From Septoria linicola (Eukaryota; Ascomycota; Dothideomycetes; Mycosphaerellales; Mycosphaerellaceae): a stretch of DNA of 64,000 bases. A program made the position numbers and the translations under genes. Location: NCBI GenBank assembly GCA_024114885.1, contig CP099418.1:4836001-4900000 (forward strand), in the 5' to 3' direction. Below the pieces are notes generated by a model, which made no database searches, was not told the DNA's origin, and saw only the letters and a list, made by a program, of their open reading frames with translations. Below, piece after piece: positions 8,763 through 20,772 of the stretch (the stretch's first letter is position 1; each line of letters begins with the position of its first letter).

Positions 8763-11465
8763 ATGTTCGCCAATGCACTCAAGTCGTTCTCCTCGAACAT
8801 TACCAGTAACTACACCGTTGCCTCGCAACCTACCTCGTCAGCGGGCGCGTGGAAGATCTTCGATGCAAAGAACAAGCGTACGGGCAAAGCAGCCTCGGTA
8901 TTCGTCTTCGACAGAAAGAGCTTGGAGGCACCAAGCGGTGGCAGCGGTCTGGGCGCGCGGAGTGGAGGGGTGTCGCTGAAGCGGGCACATGATGAAGTCG
9001 TGGAGTCGCTCAAGAAGGAGGCCAGCAGCCTGGCTCGTCTGCGACATCCCTCCATTCTAGAACTCGCGGAGCCCGTGGAAGAGACGAGCCGTGGTGGATT
9101 GCAATTCGTCTCCGAGCCGGTCGTTGGGAGTCTCGCTGGGCTGCTGCAGGAGAAAGATGAGCAAGGTGCGCGCTCTGGAGGCCGTTCGAGTCGCTATGTC
9201 GTCGACGAGTCTGATGGCACGCGGAGGCGCCGCGAGCTGGAAATCGACGAGCTGGAAATCCAGAAAGGTCTGCTACAGCTAGCCAAAGGGCTCGAATTTC
9301 TACATGAGAGTGCCGGGCTAGTGCATGCCAATCTCACTCCTGCTGCAGTGCTGGTCAATGCCAAGGGAGACTGGAAGATATCTGGACTGGCCTTCTGTAG
9401 TCCTCATGAAAGCAGCACTTCAGCATCATCCGTATCACCCATCAGCCTGCACGAAGTTCTGAATCACGACCCAAGGCTACCGCGAAGTGTGCAGTTGAAC
9501 ATCGACTACACATCTCCGGACTTTGTGCTCGACAATACTCTGACTTCCTCTGCGGACATGTTCAGCTTGGGTCTCGTGATTATTGCGCTATACAACAGTC
9601 CGCACACATCCCCTCTCAGCACAGGCTCATCACTGTCGGCCTTTCGGCGTGTTTTCTCGAGCTCATCAACCATACCAACACAGAGCAATAATTTCTTGGT
9701 CCCTGCATCTCATCCGCTCCCGTCTACACTCAAAACCGAACTCCTCCCGCGACTGATCACACGACGGCCTGCCCAGCGATTGACTGCACGAGAGTTCCAA
9801 GAGGCGAGCTATTTCCGAAATGTCCTTGTTGATACTATTCGCTTCTTGGATGATCTGCCAGCCAAGAGCTCTGCGGAGAAGTCTGCGTTCATGCGTGGCC
9901 TGCCTAAGATCATGCCTCAGTTCCCGAAGGGCGTGCTGGAGAAGAAGCTACTACCTGCGCTGCTAGAGGAGATGAAAGACAAAGATCTCCTAGCATTGAT
10001 TCTTTCGAACATTCTAGTCATGGTCAAGGCCATGCCCGCAGGAAAGAAAGCCTTCTCGGAGCGAGTAGTGCCACGGTTACGCGAGGTGTTTCTTAGCAAC
10101 AAGGCTGCCGAAAAGGACACCTCGAAAGAAGGTGCTCTGATCGTATTGCTTGAGCAGATGGAGACAGTCGCGTCGAATTGCGCCGGTAAAGAGTTTCGAG
10201 ATGACATATTACCGATCGTCCTACTAGCGCTTGATTCGCCAACACCGGCACTAATAGACGCTGCTCTGAGTACACTTCCTTTTGTGCTTCCGAGCCTTGA
10301 CTTTACTACAGTGAAGAACGAGCTATTTCCTGTTATCGCACAAGTCTTTGCAAAGACCAGCAGTCTACATATCAAGATACGTGGTCTTGAAGCATTCGAA
10401 ACACTCTGCGGTGGAACGGGACGCACTGACGATGATAATGATGACCTCAATGGCATTGGCATCCCTGAGCAAAAGTCGAAGTCGAACACTAGCAGTGTCA
10501 TACTGGACAAGTACTCCATCCAAGAGAAGATGGTTCCATTGTTGCGTGGTATCAAGACAAAGGAGCCCGGTGTTATGATGGCTGCTCTCAAAGTCATGCG
10601 GCGAATCGGAGATGTAGTCGATATCGAGTTTCTTGCAAAAGCTATCTTGCCCATACTGTGGGATTGGTCTCTTGGGCCTTTGCTCAATCTAGAGCAATTT
10701 ACTGCCTTCATGACGCTCATCAGGAAGTTGAGTAGTCGCATCGAGGCACACCAAATCAAGAAATTGAAAGCGCTCTCAAGTGGCGCTAGCAACACCAACA
10801 ATGCATCCGGAGTTCCAGGGCGAGGGCAAAATCGAAGCACTGCGGCCAGCAATGGACTTGACCATAACGGCGATACGGACTTTGAACAACTTGTGTCTGG
10901 TCGTGCGCAGCAGACACATGGTGGCGACCTGATGAATGATTGGAGTGCCCCTACAGCAACGCAAACGCGCAGTGTTACCGTGCAGAACAGGGCAACTCCA
11001 AAGTTCTCGTGGCAATCCAACGCGCCATCCTCACAGAACGCGATTTCCACACTCAGACCAGCGCAGATCCCTGGACGAACAGTGACTCCCGATCTCGCCG
11101 CATACGGGTCGTTGGTGCCGTCAAGTCAATTTTCTCAGCCTCTACAACCACAAGGACCAGGCGCTGCTGCGCCTGCACAGACTACCCGACCACCTATACA
11201 AGGGAATGGACTAGATTGGTCTGCTGCAACGAACCGCACAGCGCCTTCGTGGTCAGGCCAGACAACATCGAATGTCGCCGCTGTGTCTGTACCTCAAAGC
11301 AGGCAGCAGAATGCTTTTTCGTTATCGCCTCCGCCAACTAGTCCACAGACTGTGCAGCCCAACTACGGTTTTCCGAATGCGTCGACTTCACGAATGTCGC
11401 AGCAGCAAGTCCAGCAGCCGAAGACTCAAGCGAATGGGCTAGATAAATACGAAAGTCTTATATGA
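8763..11465 (+). CDS. SCY1: SCY1-like pseudokinase with HEAT repeats
   Basis: An intronless gene of 900 aa. The ATG at 8763 is used because the slightly longer frame starts with GTG. Residues about 30-345 form a kinase-like domain with degraded catalytic motifs: HANLTP stands where HRDLKP is expected and KISGLAF where DFG is expected. The activation-segment region (YTSPDFVLDN, SADMFSLGLVII) is well kept. Residues about 370-650 are alpha-helical HEAT-like repeats. The last 250 residues are low-complexity Gln/Ser/Pro with repeated NGLDWS/NGLDKYESL motifs. Yeast Scy1 and animal SCYL proteins share this layout and act in clathrin/COPI-linked Golgi-endosome traffic and tRNA export. The exact subtype (SCYL1 versus SCYL2) is not settled by eye. 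Catalytic activity is unlikely given the motifs seen. Confidence 0.88.
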   Translation: MFANALKSFSSNITSNYTVASQPTSSAGAWKIFDAKNKRTGKAASVFVFDRKSLEAPSGGSGLGARSGGVSLKRAHDEVVESLKKEASSLARLRHPSILELAEPVEETSRGGLQFVSEPVVGSLAGLLQEKDEQGARSGGRSSRYVVDESDGTRRRRELEIDELEIQKGLLQLAKGLEFLHESAGLVHANLTPAAVLVNAKGDWKISGLAFCSPHESSTSASSVSPISLHEVLNHDPRLPRSVQLNIDYTSPDFVLDNTLTSSADMFSLGLVIIALYNSPHTSPLSTGSSLSAFRRVFSSSSTIPTQSNNFLVPASHPLPSTLKTELLPRLITRRPAQRLTAREFQEASYFRNVLVDTIRFLDDLPAKSSAEKSAFMRGLPKIMPQFPKGVLEKKLLPALLEEMKDKDLLALILSNILVMVKAMPAGKKAFSERVVPRLREVFLSNKAAEKDTSKEGALIVLLEQMETVASNCAGKEFRDDILPIVLLALDSPTPALIDAALSTLPFVLPSLDFTTVKNELFPVIAQVFAKTSSLHIKIRGLEAFETLCGGTGRTDDDNDDLNGIGIPEQKSKSNTSSVILDKYSIQEKMVPLLRGIKTKEPGVMMAALKVMRRIGDVVDIEFLAKAILPILWDWSLGPLLNLEQFTAFMTLIRKLSSRIEAHQIKKLKALSSGASNTNNASGVPGRGQNRSTAASNGLDHNGDTDFEQLVSGRAQQTHGGDLMNDWSAPTATQTRSVTVQNRATPKFSWQSNAPSSQNAISTLRPAQIPGRTVTPDLAAYGSLVPSSQFSQPLQPQGPGAAAPAQTTRPPIQGNGLDWSAATNRTAPSWSGQTTSNVAAVSVPQSRQQNAFSLSPPPTSPQTVQPNYGFPNASTSRMSQQQVQQPKTQANGLDKYESLI

Positions 11466-12370
11466 AGACAATATCTTGAGCGGATGCAGGACCCCCGCCT
11501 CATTATTCCAGGTTCATTATGCTGCAAGCCAAGTGCCTAAATCTCAAGACCTTGATCTCGGGAAAGCAGGCACAAGCGTGACGTACTTGAGCATGCTTTC
11601 GCATTGAGTTAGGCGCACGAAGCTTGTTTACACGATTCTTCCACGAAACTACCATATTTGGTGTTTCAGATGTGATTCGCGTGCCAGGATGATTAGCCAT
11701 ACGTCGCGAGATGCATTTGCTGCGCAAGCAAGTCGGGACGTCAAACATGCTGGATCGCCCTATGACTCGCCTGTTCATTCCCGCAGTAACTCTATTCACG
11801 GAGCGCACTGCGTCTTGGAGTTGTCAAGCGGCTCAAAACGGATGTACTCTTTGAAGATTTCTCGCACCGCATTGTTTGTCGCTGGCACCTCTATCGAGTG
11901 TTCAACTAATTGCAGATGCCGATTCGATCGTGTCATCGTGCTTGGTAGTTGCACATGTTGCAGGAAAAACACGCCAGGGCGCATGAGGACTGTGTCGATA
12001 CCGCACAACTTGAATTCTGGGGTAGTCGTACGATTGCCATTTTGAGCTGACTGTCAATCGGTCATGCAGGATCGACTCGTGATACCGCCGCCCGCGCTGA
12101 CGTTTGTTTGCAGCTTACAGCTCACGACACGTGGTGAACCGGGTGCAAAGATTGTGCTGTCTCAGTGTGCTCTTGTTCCTTGATCACTTCACTGAAACTT
12201 GCCGGACTATCATGATGATTTGTGTCATGGTCCTCACCGAAACCTAGGCATTCTATCTTTTGACTTGCGACAACTTACTTGCAATCTTGCATAATCTTTC
12301 CATCTGCCACTCGATAGCAAACACGACATTCGGCGCACGACTTTCCAGCACTCAAGAGCACATACACGGA
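11466..12370. other. Intergenic
   Basis: This is the 3' flank of the SCY1-like gene and the 5' flank of the methyltransferase gene. A minus-strand frame at 11796-12008 looks mildly protein-like (mixed hydrophobic and charged) but has no recognisable domain and no clear partner exon, so no gene is called. Confidence 0.4.
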
Positions 12371-13681
12371 ATGCTTCAGCATGAGGCATCCGATGCTGGT
12401 CATCGCGGCGAGACGTGTCGAACAGATGCCAGAAAGAACCCGCGAGCGATGCGTGCTCCGGAGCGGATCCAGACAGCACTGCGATCCTTTCGTGTGCTGA
12501 GAGATCTCTCGCCAAGTCAGATGCAGAATTTCATGGATTCCTACTTGATTTACTCATTGGATTGGGCGGACGAAGAGACAATGGTGACGACGCTGGGTCC
12601 TGACTACGAGCGTGTAGTGGGACAGAAGTTGGCTGATTACTACTGCGTACTCAACCATTTATGCGCTCTCGGAGAACTGTCAGTGTGCTGAGGATGTGCC
12701 CGTTGACTCCGCTAATTGTCTGACAGCGAGAAAATGTATATTCCGCCCGCTATGGACCTGGATGAGAATATAATGACAAATCAGCTTCTCTACGAGCAGC
12801 AAGTCTGTAAGGAGTTACTACTGCCGCCCAACGCACGAGTACTGGAGCTTGGTTGTGGGAGGGGCCGTGTTGCGGCACACGTTTCTCGCGTCACTTCCGC
12901 CCAGATTGTAGGGCTAAACATCGACGAAGATCAAGTCATCAGCGCGCGCAATTACAACGAGCACTCAGGCTTGAGGAACCGATTCATACGCGCGGACTTC
13001 AACGACCTTCCACTGCCAGTCGAGTCCGAATCTTTTGACGGCTTTTACCAGATCCAAGCTTTCAGCCTAGCAAAGGACCACGATGCACTTTGTCAAGAGC
13101 TTTACCGGGTGCTGAAACCCGGCGCTCGACTGTCCCTCCTCGATTGGGTTTCACTCGAAGCCTACAATCCCCAGGATCCACACCACCAGGAACTCATGAC
13201 TGCCATCAAGCCGCTCATAGGTGCAGTCGGAACTCCGACTCCTGCTTCTCTTGCCAGTTCTCTCACGAAAGCCGGCTTCCAGATGATAGATTCTAGCAAC
13301 ATGTCCATCGATGGTCTCCAAGCGCCACTTATTGAGCGCGCTGATGGCTTCTTCCGCACGGTGCGAAAAGTCGTCCTGGGAGGAGTGAGGCTCGGTGTGT
13401 TGCCAGCCCACTTCAAGACGCTGTTCAATCGCCTTACACAAGATTGTGACGCTTTCGTCGAAGCCGATCGGAAACGGCTGATTACCACAAGTTGGCACTG
13501 GCTTGCGGAGAAGCCGCTTAGCAAAGCAGGCAAGAAGGGCAGTGATGACTCTGCTTACGGATCACTGTCCAGCTCGCAGGAGGCCATTGACAATTCGCGA
13601 ACTTCCTTAAGCCATGGTAACGGTAATGCTGAGTCGAATGCCAATACAGGAGGAGCGCATGATTCGACTGCAGCGAACTGA
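12371..13681 (+). CDS. Sterol-methyltransferase-like SAM-dependent methyltransferase
   Basis: Two exons (12371-12678, 12727-13681) separated by a 48-bp GT-AG intron whose removal joins LCALGEL to EKMYIPPAMD. Protein about 420 aa from ATG 12371; a later ATG at 12449 would give 394 aa, so the start is uncertain. Motif I for SAM binding is VLELGCGRGRVAAHV, followed by an acidic post-I residue (GLNIDEDQV), DFNDLPLPVESESFDGFYQIQAFS and a post-motif LLDW. The segment TPTPASLASSLTKAGF and the C-terminal SWHWLAEKP match the layout of Erg6-like sterol C24-methyltransferases and their fungal paralogues. The substrate is inferred. A Ser/Asn-rich tail follows the domain. It may be a paralogue rather than the main Erg6. 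Confidence 0.82.
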
Positions 13682-14080
13682 TCCTCAGGGTCGAGTGGCA
13701 TATATAATTATCTTGGCCGAAGCGAGCATAGGCTACACAATAGCATGGCTAGAACCGACTCGGGCGGCCGCATGGTTTCACTAGGAGCATCTAATCGTGT
13801 TCTATCACTGGCATGGCTGGCATCTTCATAACCACAGAGGTCAAAACCGACGTGTAAACGAGGAGAGCATGTTCGACAGGCTAATCAGACACATTTGTGC
13901 CTTCTGCCCAATTCCATAACCCTGATAGTGGTAATCTATCATACAGTGTCCTGCCATTGCCACGAAGAGTTCTAGCAAGGCATTCCTCCAGCTCTGATGA
14001 CCAGCCCGGCTCTTCATTGCGAAGCGAACGACAGCAACGGGAGTTCCATGCTCTTGGTCACAAGAAACTTTCTTGTTCAA
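13682..14080. other. Intergenic, convergent 3' flanks
   Basis: About 400 bp between convergent genes; no supported feature. Confidence 0.5.
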
Positions 14081-14907
14081 TTAGTCCTCGCCCTCTTCCT
14101 TCTTGGCCTTCTTGCTCTTCTTGCCGCCGCCGCTGGGGGCTGACTCGCCGTGTACCTTCTGGTGCACGATAAACTTGGTGTAGCATTCCTCTCTGTCCCA
14201 CTCGAATCCTGCGAGGTAGGGAGCTTCGAGCTCATCATCGGCCTGTTTGATCATGACCTGTGTTAGTCGTGCGTTTTGCAGCAGAGCAGGAAGCAAGAAC
14301 AGGGGATGAGATGGAGATCACTACGCACCTTCTTCTTGAACTGCTTGTGGATGGCGTCCAGCGCATCCTTGATGGTTACTCCTCTATTGTTACGTGCCGT
14401 GACCTCCAGACCCAGTGGGAAGTGGAGGTCAATCTTCTTTATCGGTGGGTTGCATAGCAGCTTCTTGAGAACGTCTTGGTCGTCAATCTTTGATGGTGCT
14501 GTGTTTAGCTTCCTGGACGCGTGTCAGCTTTGCTAAGCTCCGAGCAAGGCTCCGAAGAGGGGTAAAGGGCGGCAGTGAGGGTGTGATTTGCACTGATGAT
14601 TGCGCTCATCAGAGAAGATGGAACCTGGCACTTACCATCCAAGCTTTTGGGTCTCTGGTGCGATCTTGAGCTCTACGCCCTCCTTTTCTGTTGGGAAACG
14701 TCAGCACGTCAGATCACGCGATGAAGCTCGATAAGGAAGGAGCTGGAATGGGAGGATGGGAGCTTTACCAAGGTCATTGATGTTGAATACTCCGCTCACG
14801 GTACTGCTGGTTCTCCGGTGCTTTGGCTTGTTCTCGGCTGGTGAGCCTGGTGTGTCGTCAATGGCAGAGTCGACCTTGCTCAAGGGTTCTTGCACTTCAG
14901 CGGACAT
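14081..14907 (-). CDS. DUF6699-like conserved fungal protein
   Basis: Four exons: 14907-14769, 14687-14636, 14512-14329 and 14257-14081. An alternative last acceptor starts exon 4 at 14242, giving 178 rather than 183 aa, and both keep frame. The N-terminal 45 residues are Ser/Thr/Pro-rich. The core reads KIAPETQKLGWKLNTAPS, CNPPIKKIDLHFPLGLEV, VTIKDALDAIHKQFKKK, YLAGFEWDREECYTKF, a compact beta/alpha pattern like the DUF6699 family of fungi. The C-terminus is a lysine-rich tail (KKSKKAKKEEGED), which could be a nuclear or RNA-binding signal. No enzymatic residues are apparent and the function is unknown. Three introns in about 550 coding bases is high for this window. Confidence 0.75.
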
Positions 14908-17376
14908 ATTGAAGGATCGCTACTAGATAGCGGGGATGGAACCTGGGCAGGAGATGAGTCTGATTCACGAGAGCGTTTGTTGTGGTTTTGAGGGAATACA
15001 ATGAGCGAAGAAGGAAGAGAGAGCTCGAGTTGTAGAGGTAGATGAGCTGAGAGCTGCGGAGCGGGGTCTTGTCTCTTTGAAACATGTGACCATTTGTCCA
15101 ACGGTTCGATTGTGCCCTTTGCATACCATCAATCAGACCATAGCTCCATCGTCAGCTTGCTCTCGTGACACCATGAGACTAAGGCTACCCCGCAATGCGC
15201 TAATGATCGACCTGCATAAGCTTCCTTTGTGCACAGGTGCCTTGTTTGTTGTGAAGACAAGCTGATCGGTACGAACGCAGCTCTAACGATTGCCCAGCTT
15301 GAGGAAGCAGGTACTGCCGTTTGTATGCAAGTCCTGAGGTTTGTCTCTTGACGAAAATCGCGTTGTACACGCGAAGTCGCAGTGAGCAAGGCAGCAAGGT
15401 GTGAACCTTACCCGCTTACATCCGGAACTAGCGTCATGATCGACAGATGAATGGCACGCTGCCGGATGTGAGTCGCGTGCAACCAGATGACCAGACATCA
15501 TCAGCATCATGACAAGTCGCCGCACTATTCAACTGGAGTGTGGACTACGAGATCCAAAGAGTGAGGTATTTACAGCGACGGCACGAACGAACGCTTGTTG
15601 CGGGCAGCTAGATCTTCTCGTGTCTCAGGCAACATCGCAATGTTTGACGCGTCACATCGATGGGCACCGACAGCTATCCTGGCTGATACGCTGCTCAGCA
15701 TAGCTCGGGGAGAGAACGATAGTGGAAACGTTACTGCAATGCTAGAATGTACGAAAGCGTAGTCTCAAGCTCATGGTCCGCGACGTGGGTTTACGAAGTG
15801 GCCAGCCTGATTATGCAGCAGAGCAGTACGTCTTCGATCTCGGTATTCACGTAAGCTACTGGCAGCCGTTATGATTGTACAAAATGCGCTGATTCGAAGC
15901 ATACGTATCTAGCTCCGCGATGGACGATCGCCCGCTGCATCTCCTGGTGTGACGATCTCCGGAACTGGGCAACCTCTATGCGCAATCACTTTCAGACACG
16001 AGACCTTGGCTGGCGAGCATCAAGGCGAACGACTCCATGACGGGACTACAGCAAGGAGATCGCGCGCTTGTGGTATAGTCCAATTCCAGGAGAGGCAGTC
16101 CACGCGAGTTCTTGCTGTCCACGCCCGGGCTCGCAAGAGTGTATATGCATGTGGTATTGCGTTTGCCCGTGTATAATTATCGTGGGGGCACTGTGCTTAT
16201 TCATTCTGGCGAGCATCGTGGACAATAAGAGAGCCGTGAGTGCTGCCAAGCCAGCCTCGGAACGTTCATCTTCTTGCCCTTCGACAATGATGCGAGTCAA
16301 GCACAGCGAACATGCGCTGTGAGTGTGACATGCTGCTACGCAGAGAATTTGCAAGTCAAGGCAAGTCCTGGGTATGCTTAGTTACCACTCAGCTCCACGC
16401 ACAGAACGCCTGGCAGTGTCAGACACAAGTCACTGGAGTCGGCAGAGCGCACGTTGTCATGCACAAACGCCATGGTCCTGCAGTCTGCTCGATCTTGATT
16501 GACAAAATCCTTCCGACATGCCTGCTTGAGAAATGTCCAATGGCCGGCAGAGTATGGAGACAGCTTCGCTTGTCGGAGTTGTAGGCGTCAGCCACGTTGT
16601 GAGTTTCGGTGGATGTAGTGGACCTCCCGGACATGGTCGCGATTGACTCGTGTGATTCCAAGGCTGCGCTCATCGCCCACACTTCAGCCGGTCGTCACCT
16701 AAACATGTGCTGATATGATGATGTGGCCATATTGTTGTATATAGTGGCGGGCAGTTCCTCTGCGGTCGCCGATGTGGACTCGCCACGGAGCATTGTTTTC
16801 TGCCACAAAGCGGCTCGTTCAGCTCGATCTGTTTCCTTCCGCAGATCTAGCTCGCCCAGCACGTGGCATTACGCCTTTGACGACGTGGTAGCGAATCATA
16901 GGCTGTCGCTTCCTTCACTGGAGCGGGAAACGTGGTTGACACGCGGTTTGGCTCTCTTTCTTGATCAGAGACAATTTCGGCGACGACATCCACTCTTCCA
17001 CAAAGTATTGAACAGGGACTCGCACTCTTGGCCTGCCATTACAAGAACTTCTTCGACGCCTTCTCTGCAAGATTGTTTTCAACAGTACGGCATGGCCGAA
17101 GGTGCATAGCATTGCATAACGCCTCATTTCTTGCAGACCGGGAGCGGCTGCACGAAGTCAAATAAGAGCGAGGTCTAGACATTGTTGTCGAGGTAAGCCT
17201 TCGATCACCAAGTTCCCTTCGACCAGCTTGACACTTTCTTTCCACCCGTCACTTGCGGTCGTCTCACGCATCTTGCGCAACACCTCACATTGCATCACCA
17301 TGCTAGCAGCTCAGAGGCCGCTCGACGTGGGTGGCTCCGTGCACTCTGCCAAGTACTCGTGCAATTGGGTCGTGGT
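14908..17376. other. Long intergenic region (about 2.5 kb)
   Basis: Many 60-130-codon open frames overlap on both strands without domains, coherent codon use or plausible splice partners. Composition is ordinary with no RIP-like loss of CpA. I see no tRNA, repeat or convincing gene. An unannotated long non-coding RNA or a 5' exon of the gene at 17377 is possible. Confidence 0.4.
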
Positions 17377-18468
17377 ATGGGCAGTCTCTTCGACGAATCT
17401 AGCTACAATTTTAGGATGACAACTGACCACAAGGCACAGTCAAGCAGTGAGCGATACACGTCGGGGTCCGGCTCTGGTGTAATGTCAGGAGATGTAGGCA
17501 TGTCTAGTCAACGACATGGCTCCAAGCTCGCTGTAAAGAATCGTGTCCCAGCAATCGTTCCGCAGCCTCCGCAGCCCAATCGAGCATACGTGGAGCAGAC
17601 TCCAAGCGGAGCATCGCGATTATCGCAGAGAACAAGGCCGCACTCGAAATCGAAGTTGGACTCACAGCAGGCAAGATCAATGGCGAAATTGTCCAGCAAG
17701 AAGAAATCAGCTGGCGTTTTGGGGTTCTTCACACTCAAGGAACCCTCAAATTCTGCCTTGGAGGAATTTGCAGAGCAGGAGCGAAGGAAGCTTGCTGCTC
17801 AGAAAGGCTCATTTCTTTCGGGAGTGAGCTCGCAAAAGATTCCCGAGCATGTGCCCAAGGTGAACAGCAAGCCGGTGCCGCCAAAACAGAAGACCGTCGA
17901 GAAGGATCGTGCAGCACGCAACTCTCTATCGGCGGGTGGTCGTCCCAGTGAGGCATCGGAAAGGGTGGGCACGGCATCTACGGATCCTGCCACGGGCAGA
18001 ACACTGAAGCAGAGCCCGGTGGTGATCGACAGTCTGCCCGAAGTCTCGAGGTTTCTCGATGACCCTTCATCACCTCCAGAGACACCTCCTGGACTTGAGC
18101 GTTGTGATTCACCCGCTGGACTATGTGTTCCACCCACGCCCAAAAGCTGTCCTCGGACGCCCAACCTTGACAGTGAGCATCGGCCGAGGACAGAGCCCTC
18201 CATCGCCCCTTGGACAAGCAACAACGCTTGCATCATACTTCCAAGCTCGGGGTTCAGCGTAGAGGAAGTTGAGCTAGGCCCCAGTGTGGCTCTCAAGCAT
18301 CCAACGCAACCCAGGTCCCAGCACCGCACGAGACCTTCTGGCAATGACATCGCACCTTGGGAATCACTCGAGCCGCCGAAGCAGACTGCAAGGCCGTCTG
18401 CAGAAGAATATACGCACGCTGCGAGGAAGGAACCTTCACGATTCGGTGCAAAGCTGGGGTTTAAGTAG
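17377..18468 (+). CDS. Conserved hypothetical protein, disordered
   Basis: Single open frame, 363 aa from ATG 17377; ATG 17416 is an alternative, and the longer frame begins with TTG. The protein is mostly Ser/Pro/Arg-rich and probably disordered. One strongly patterned segment, KKKSAGVLGFFTLKEPS followed by ALEEFAEQERRKLAAQ, sits about a third of the way in and is the likely conserved core. Pro-rich motifs (SSPPETPPG, VPPTPKSCPRTP) resemble phosphorylation or SH3-type sites. The C-terminus ends FGAKLGFK. There is no signal peptide or membrane segment. A TTTTAG just before 17416 could be a splice acceptor, so a 5' exon may be missed. Function unknown. Confidence 0.55.
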   Translation: MGSLFDESSYNFRMTTDHKAQSSSERYTSGSGSGVMSGDVGMSSQRHGSKLAVKNRVPAIVPQPPQPNRAYVEQTPSGASRLSQRTRPHSKSKLDSQQARSMAKLSSKKKSAGVLGFFTLKEPSNSALEEFAEQERRKLAAQKGSFLSGVSSQKIPEHVPKVNSKPVPPKQKTVEKDRAARNSLSAGGRPSEASERVGTASTDPATGRTLKQSPVVIDSLPEVSRFLDDPSSPPETPPGLERCDSPAGLCVPPTPKSCPRTPNLDSEHRPRTEPSIAPWTSNNACIILPSSGFSVEEVELGPSVALKHPTQPRSQHRTRPSGNDIAPWESLEPPKQTARPSAEEYTHAARKEPSRFGAKLGFK

Positions 18469-18714
18469 TGTTGCCCTTGCAATCATTACTGGTCGTAGCC
18501 ATGAAAAACGATCGATTCGGATCGAACGGCGAGAGGTTGATGCAGCCTTGCTGCAGGCCACAGCCTTCTGTTGACATATTAGCGAGGCGTTTGAGCGGTT
18601 TTTTCTAGCTTCATGATAGCGTTTATGCCAAAGTTTTGACGATGGAGAGGTCGCATGGTTGATTGACAATACAGCCATGTACTTATCATTCTGACTTTGG
18701 CCCGTCTTCAATGC

Positions 18715-19755
18715 TTAACTTGCCTTACGAGCAAGCTCCTGCCGCCAGCTCTCGAGACGCTCGCCTTTCTCTACCCAGCGATCTTCCAACCACCGAGTCA
18801 AATCTTCGTCAGTCATTGGGAGCTCATCTAAGGCATGTCGATTAACATGAACATAGATCTTCCACTTCTCACTGAGGCGAGGCTGGGACAAAGTCTGCCA
18901 GAAGCTTGGTGGCTTCTGGAAGATAGAATCCCCTCGCATGTACAGTATGGTGATATCGTAGACGGCCCGGACATGACCACTTTGTCGAAGCTGCTGCACA
19001 CAAGCGCAGAAGCCTTTGACACGAGGGTAAAGGACATGCTTGCCAAGCTTGCGGTGGTTGGTAGCACACCACTTCTCTGCGGCTGCCCTTTTGGACGCTG
19101 TATATCGCGTAGCCTCGCTGAACGATATCAGCCCTGTCTGATGTCTTAGCCAAGAGATTTAGGACCAGGCACAATAATTCATGGCTTACACATCGGCCAG
19201 CGTCGTTGGACTACTCCTCTGAATACGCGATCCATTTCCTTCTGGTCGGACATCCAGTTTCTGCTGACAAGTGGCATGCCCATGGCCCATAGTCCCCAAC
19301 CCAAGAATGGCACCCATTTCAGTTGCTGCTTTGCGAAGTAGCGACATCTACCCAGCATGCCCTTCTGAATCGCAATTTCCTGTATGCTATAGAAGTCGGC
19401 CCACTCCACTGTAACATTTCGTTAAGCTGCAGCCTTGGTATCGGTAGATGGGCGAGGATGAATACGCACCATGGTTTGAGACCACAATGGCGCTCTCTCC
19501 GGCAGGTAGCTGTTCGGCGCCGGAAACGACAATCTTGGCACCATTGATGCGTGTCAATATCAGCTGGATGCCATACCAGACCGACGCGGCAATGCTTGAA
19601 GAAACATCATAGGCCAGCGTGGGAGCTACTGCCGAGACTGGTAGCAGCACGGATAGTAGCACGTCTGCAATGAACAGGTGAATGAGCCATGGCAACAGGA
19701 ATACTGCAGCTCTTGCGCTCAGCGCCACTGTCCGCAGCACGCCTACGGCCGACAT
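18715..19755 (-). CDS. 1-acylglycerol-3-phosphate acyltransferase-type (PlsC/LCLAT family) membrane enzyme
   Basis: Three exons (19755-19470, 19408-19190, 19133-18715), 307 aa. The start is ATG 19755, since the frame upstream lacks an ATG. The N-terminus is hydrophobic with two likely membrane helices. Splicing creates the catalytic NHxxxxD motif (NHVEWAD). Further acyltransferase blocks are GMPLVSRNW and the glycerol-phosphate-binding-like FSEATRYTASKRA, a variant of FPEGTR with Ala for Gly. These fit the AGPAT3-5/LCLAT1/yeast Cst26 branch, which acylates lysophospholipids (lysophosphatidate or lysophosphatidylinositol) in the ER. The C-terminal part (DITILYMRG, IYVHVNRHALDELP, WLEDRWVEKGERLE) matches that subfamily's C-terminal domain. 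The substrate is inferred. Confidence 0.88.
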
Positions 19756-20772
19756 CTCATGCAGGAAATAATAATGCTTCCTGGTGGACGCATGTTCGTG
19801 TGAAGAGTGCGGACCGCAGTCAGACGAAATTCCAATAAAACTCAAATCTCGCGAAATGACGCATGGGTCTTCGCAGCACCCAGCATTACGGCGGCGCTCC
19901 CAAGACCGACCTCGTTACCCTACACAAGCAGCGAGACTTCTACCGGACCAGCGAGGCGCATGACGAGTCTGCCATCTCACAGATCGCACTGAGCTGAGGA
20001 CGACAGTGGCTGCTAAGCGGCGGATTAGCTCATCCGATTTGGCTGCTCCAGCCAACCGCGCAATTGGGCCCAGACCAGTCGATTTGAGGTGATCCAGTCT
20101 TCCCGTCTTCTGTGCTACAATAATCACTCTCACCTGCAGTGAGGCCATTTCCCATCATCCTCGCGCATCTCGGACACATTCATCTTCAAGACATACAGCG
20201 TGGTCATTCCGCACGCTCAGGCATCCGTGATCCCAAGTGGAAACAGCAAACACAAAACGAGACAGGACCTCGCACCACCTTCGGGCAGTTTTTAGCTGGC
20301 AGCAGACGCAGCACTCGCCATTTCAAATCCGCCGCGCCTATTGTGCACAAACGATCGTGGTCACAGGACGTCGTTGTGTCGGCCACGAGTGACCGACTGA
20401 TTGTTTCAAGTTCTTCCATCCAGGCAACGCGTTTCTGCGTACGACCTAGGTACGCCTCTCTATTCGTCTGCTTCACATCTATCTTGCAATCCCGCCTAGT
20501 CACATGAACCATGACCGCGGCCCCTGGGGTAACGTGCTGCCCTACACAATGGTCACGAAGATTTGCATTATGCACAATGCTCGAAGACTGGCCTTGGCAG
20601 CACAATCTGCGTCTCGCGTCTATCATTAAGCCTTCGCTGCATGCTCCTTCCGATGCGCCTCAATCATCACGTCAACCTCGCAGCATAGGACGCCTGTCAT
20701 ATTCTCAGCGCTGACAGTTCAATACAGCTACTACGACAAAAAGGTATCCAGTGCCACATTGTTCACTTCAAC
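19756..20772. other. Intergenic, divergent promoters of acyltransferase and bZIP genes
   Basis: About 1 kb between divergent genes. Short open frames only; no repeat or RNA recognised. Confidence 0.5.

Noticed and set aside
11796..12008. Minus-strand frame with protein-like composition
   Set aside because: No recognisable domain and no partner exon. Left as intergenic.
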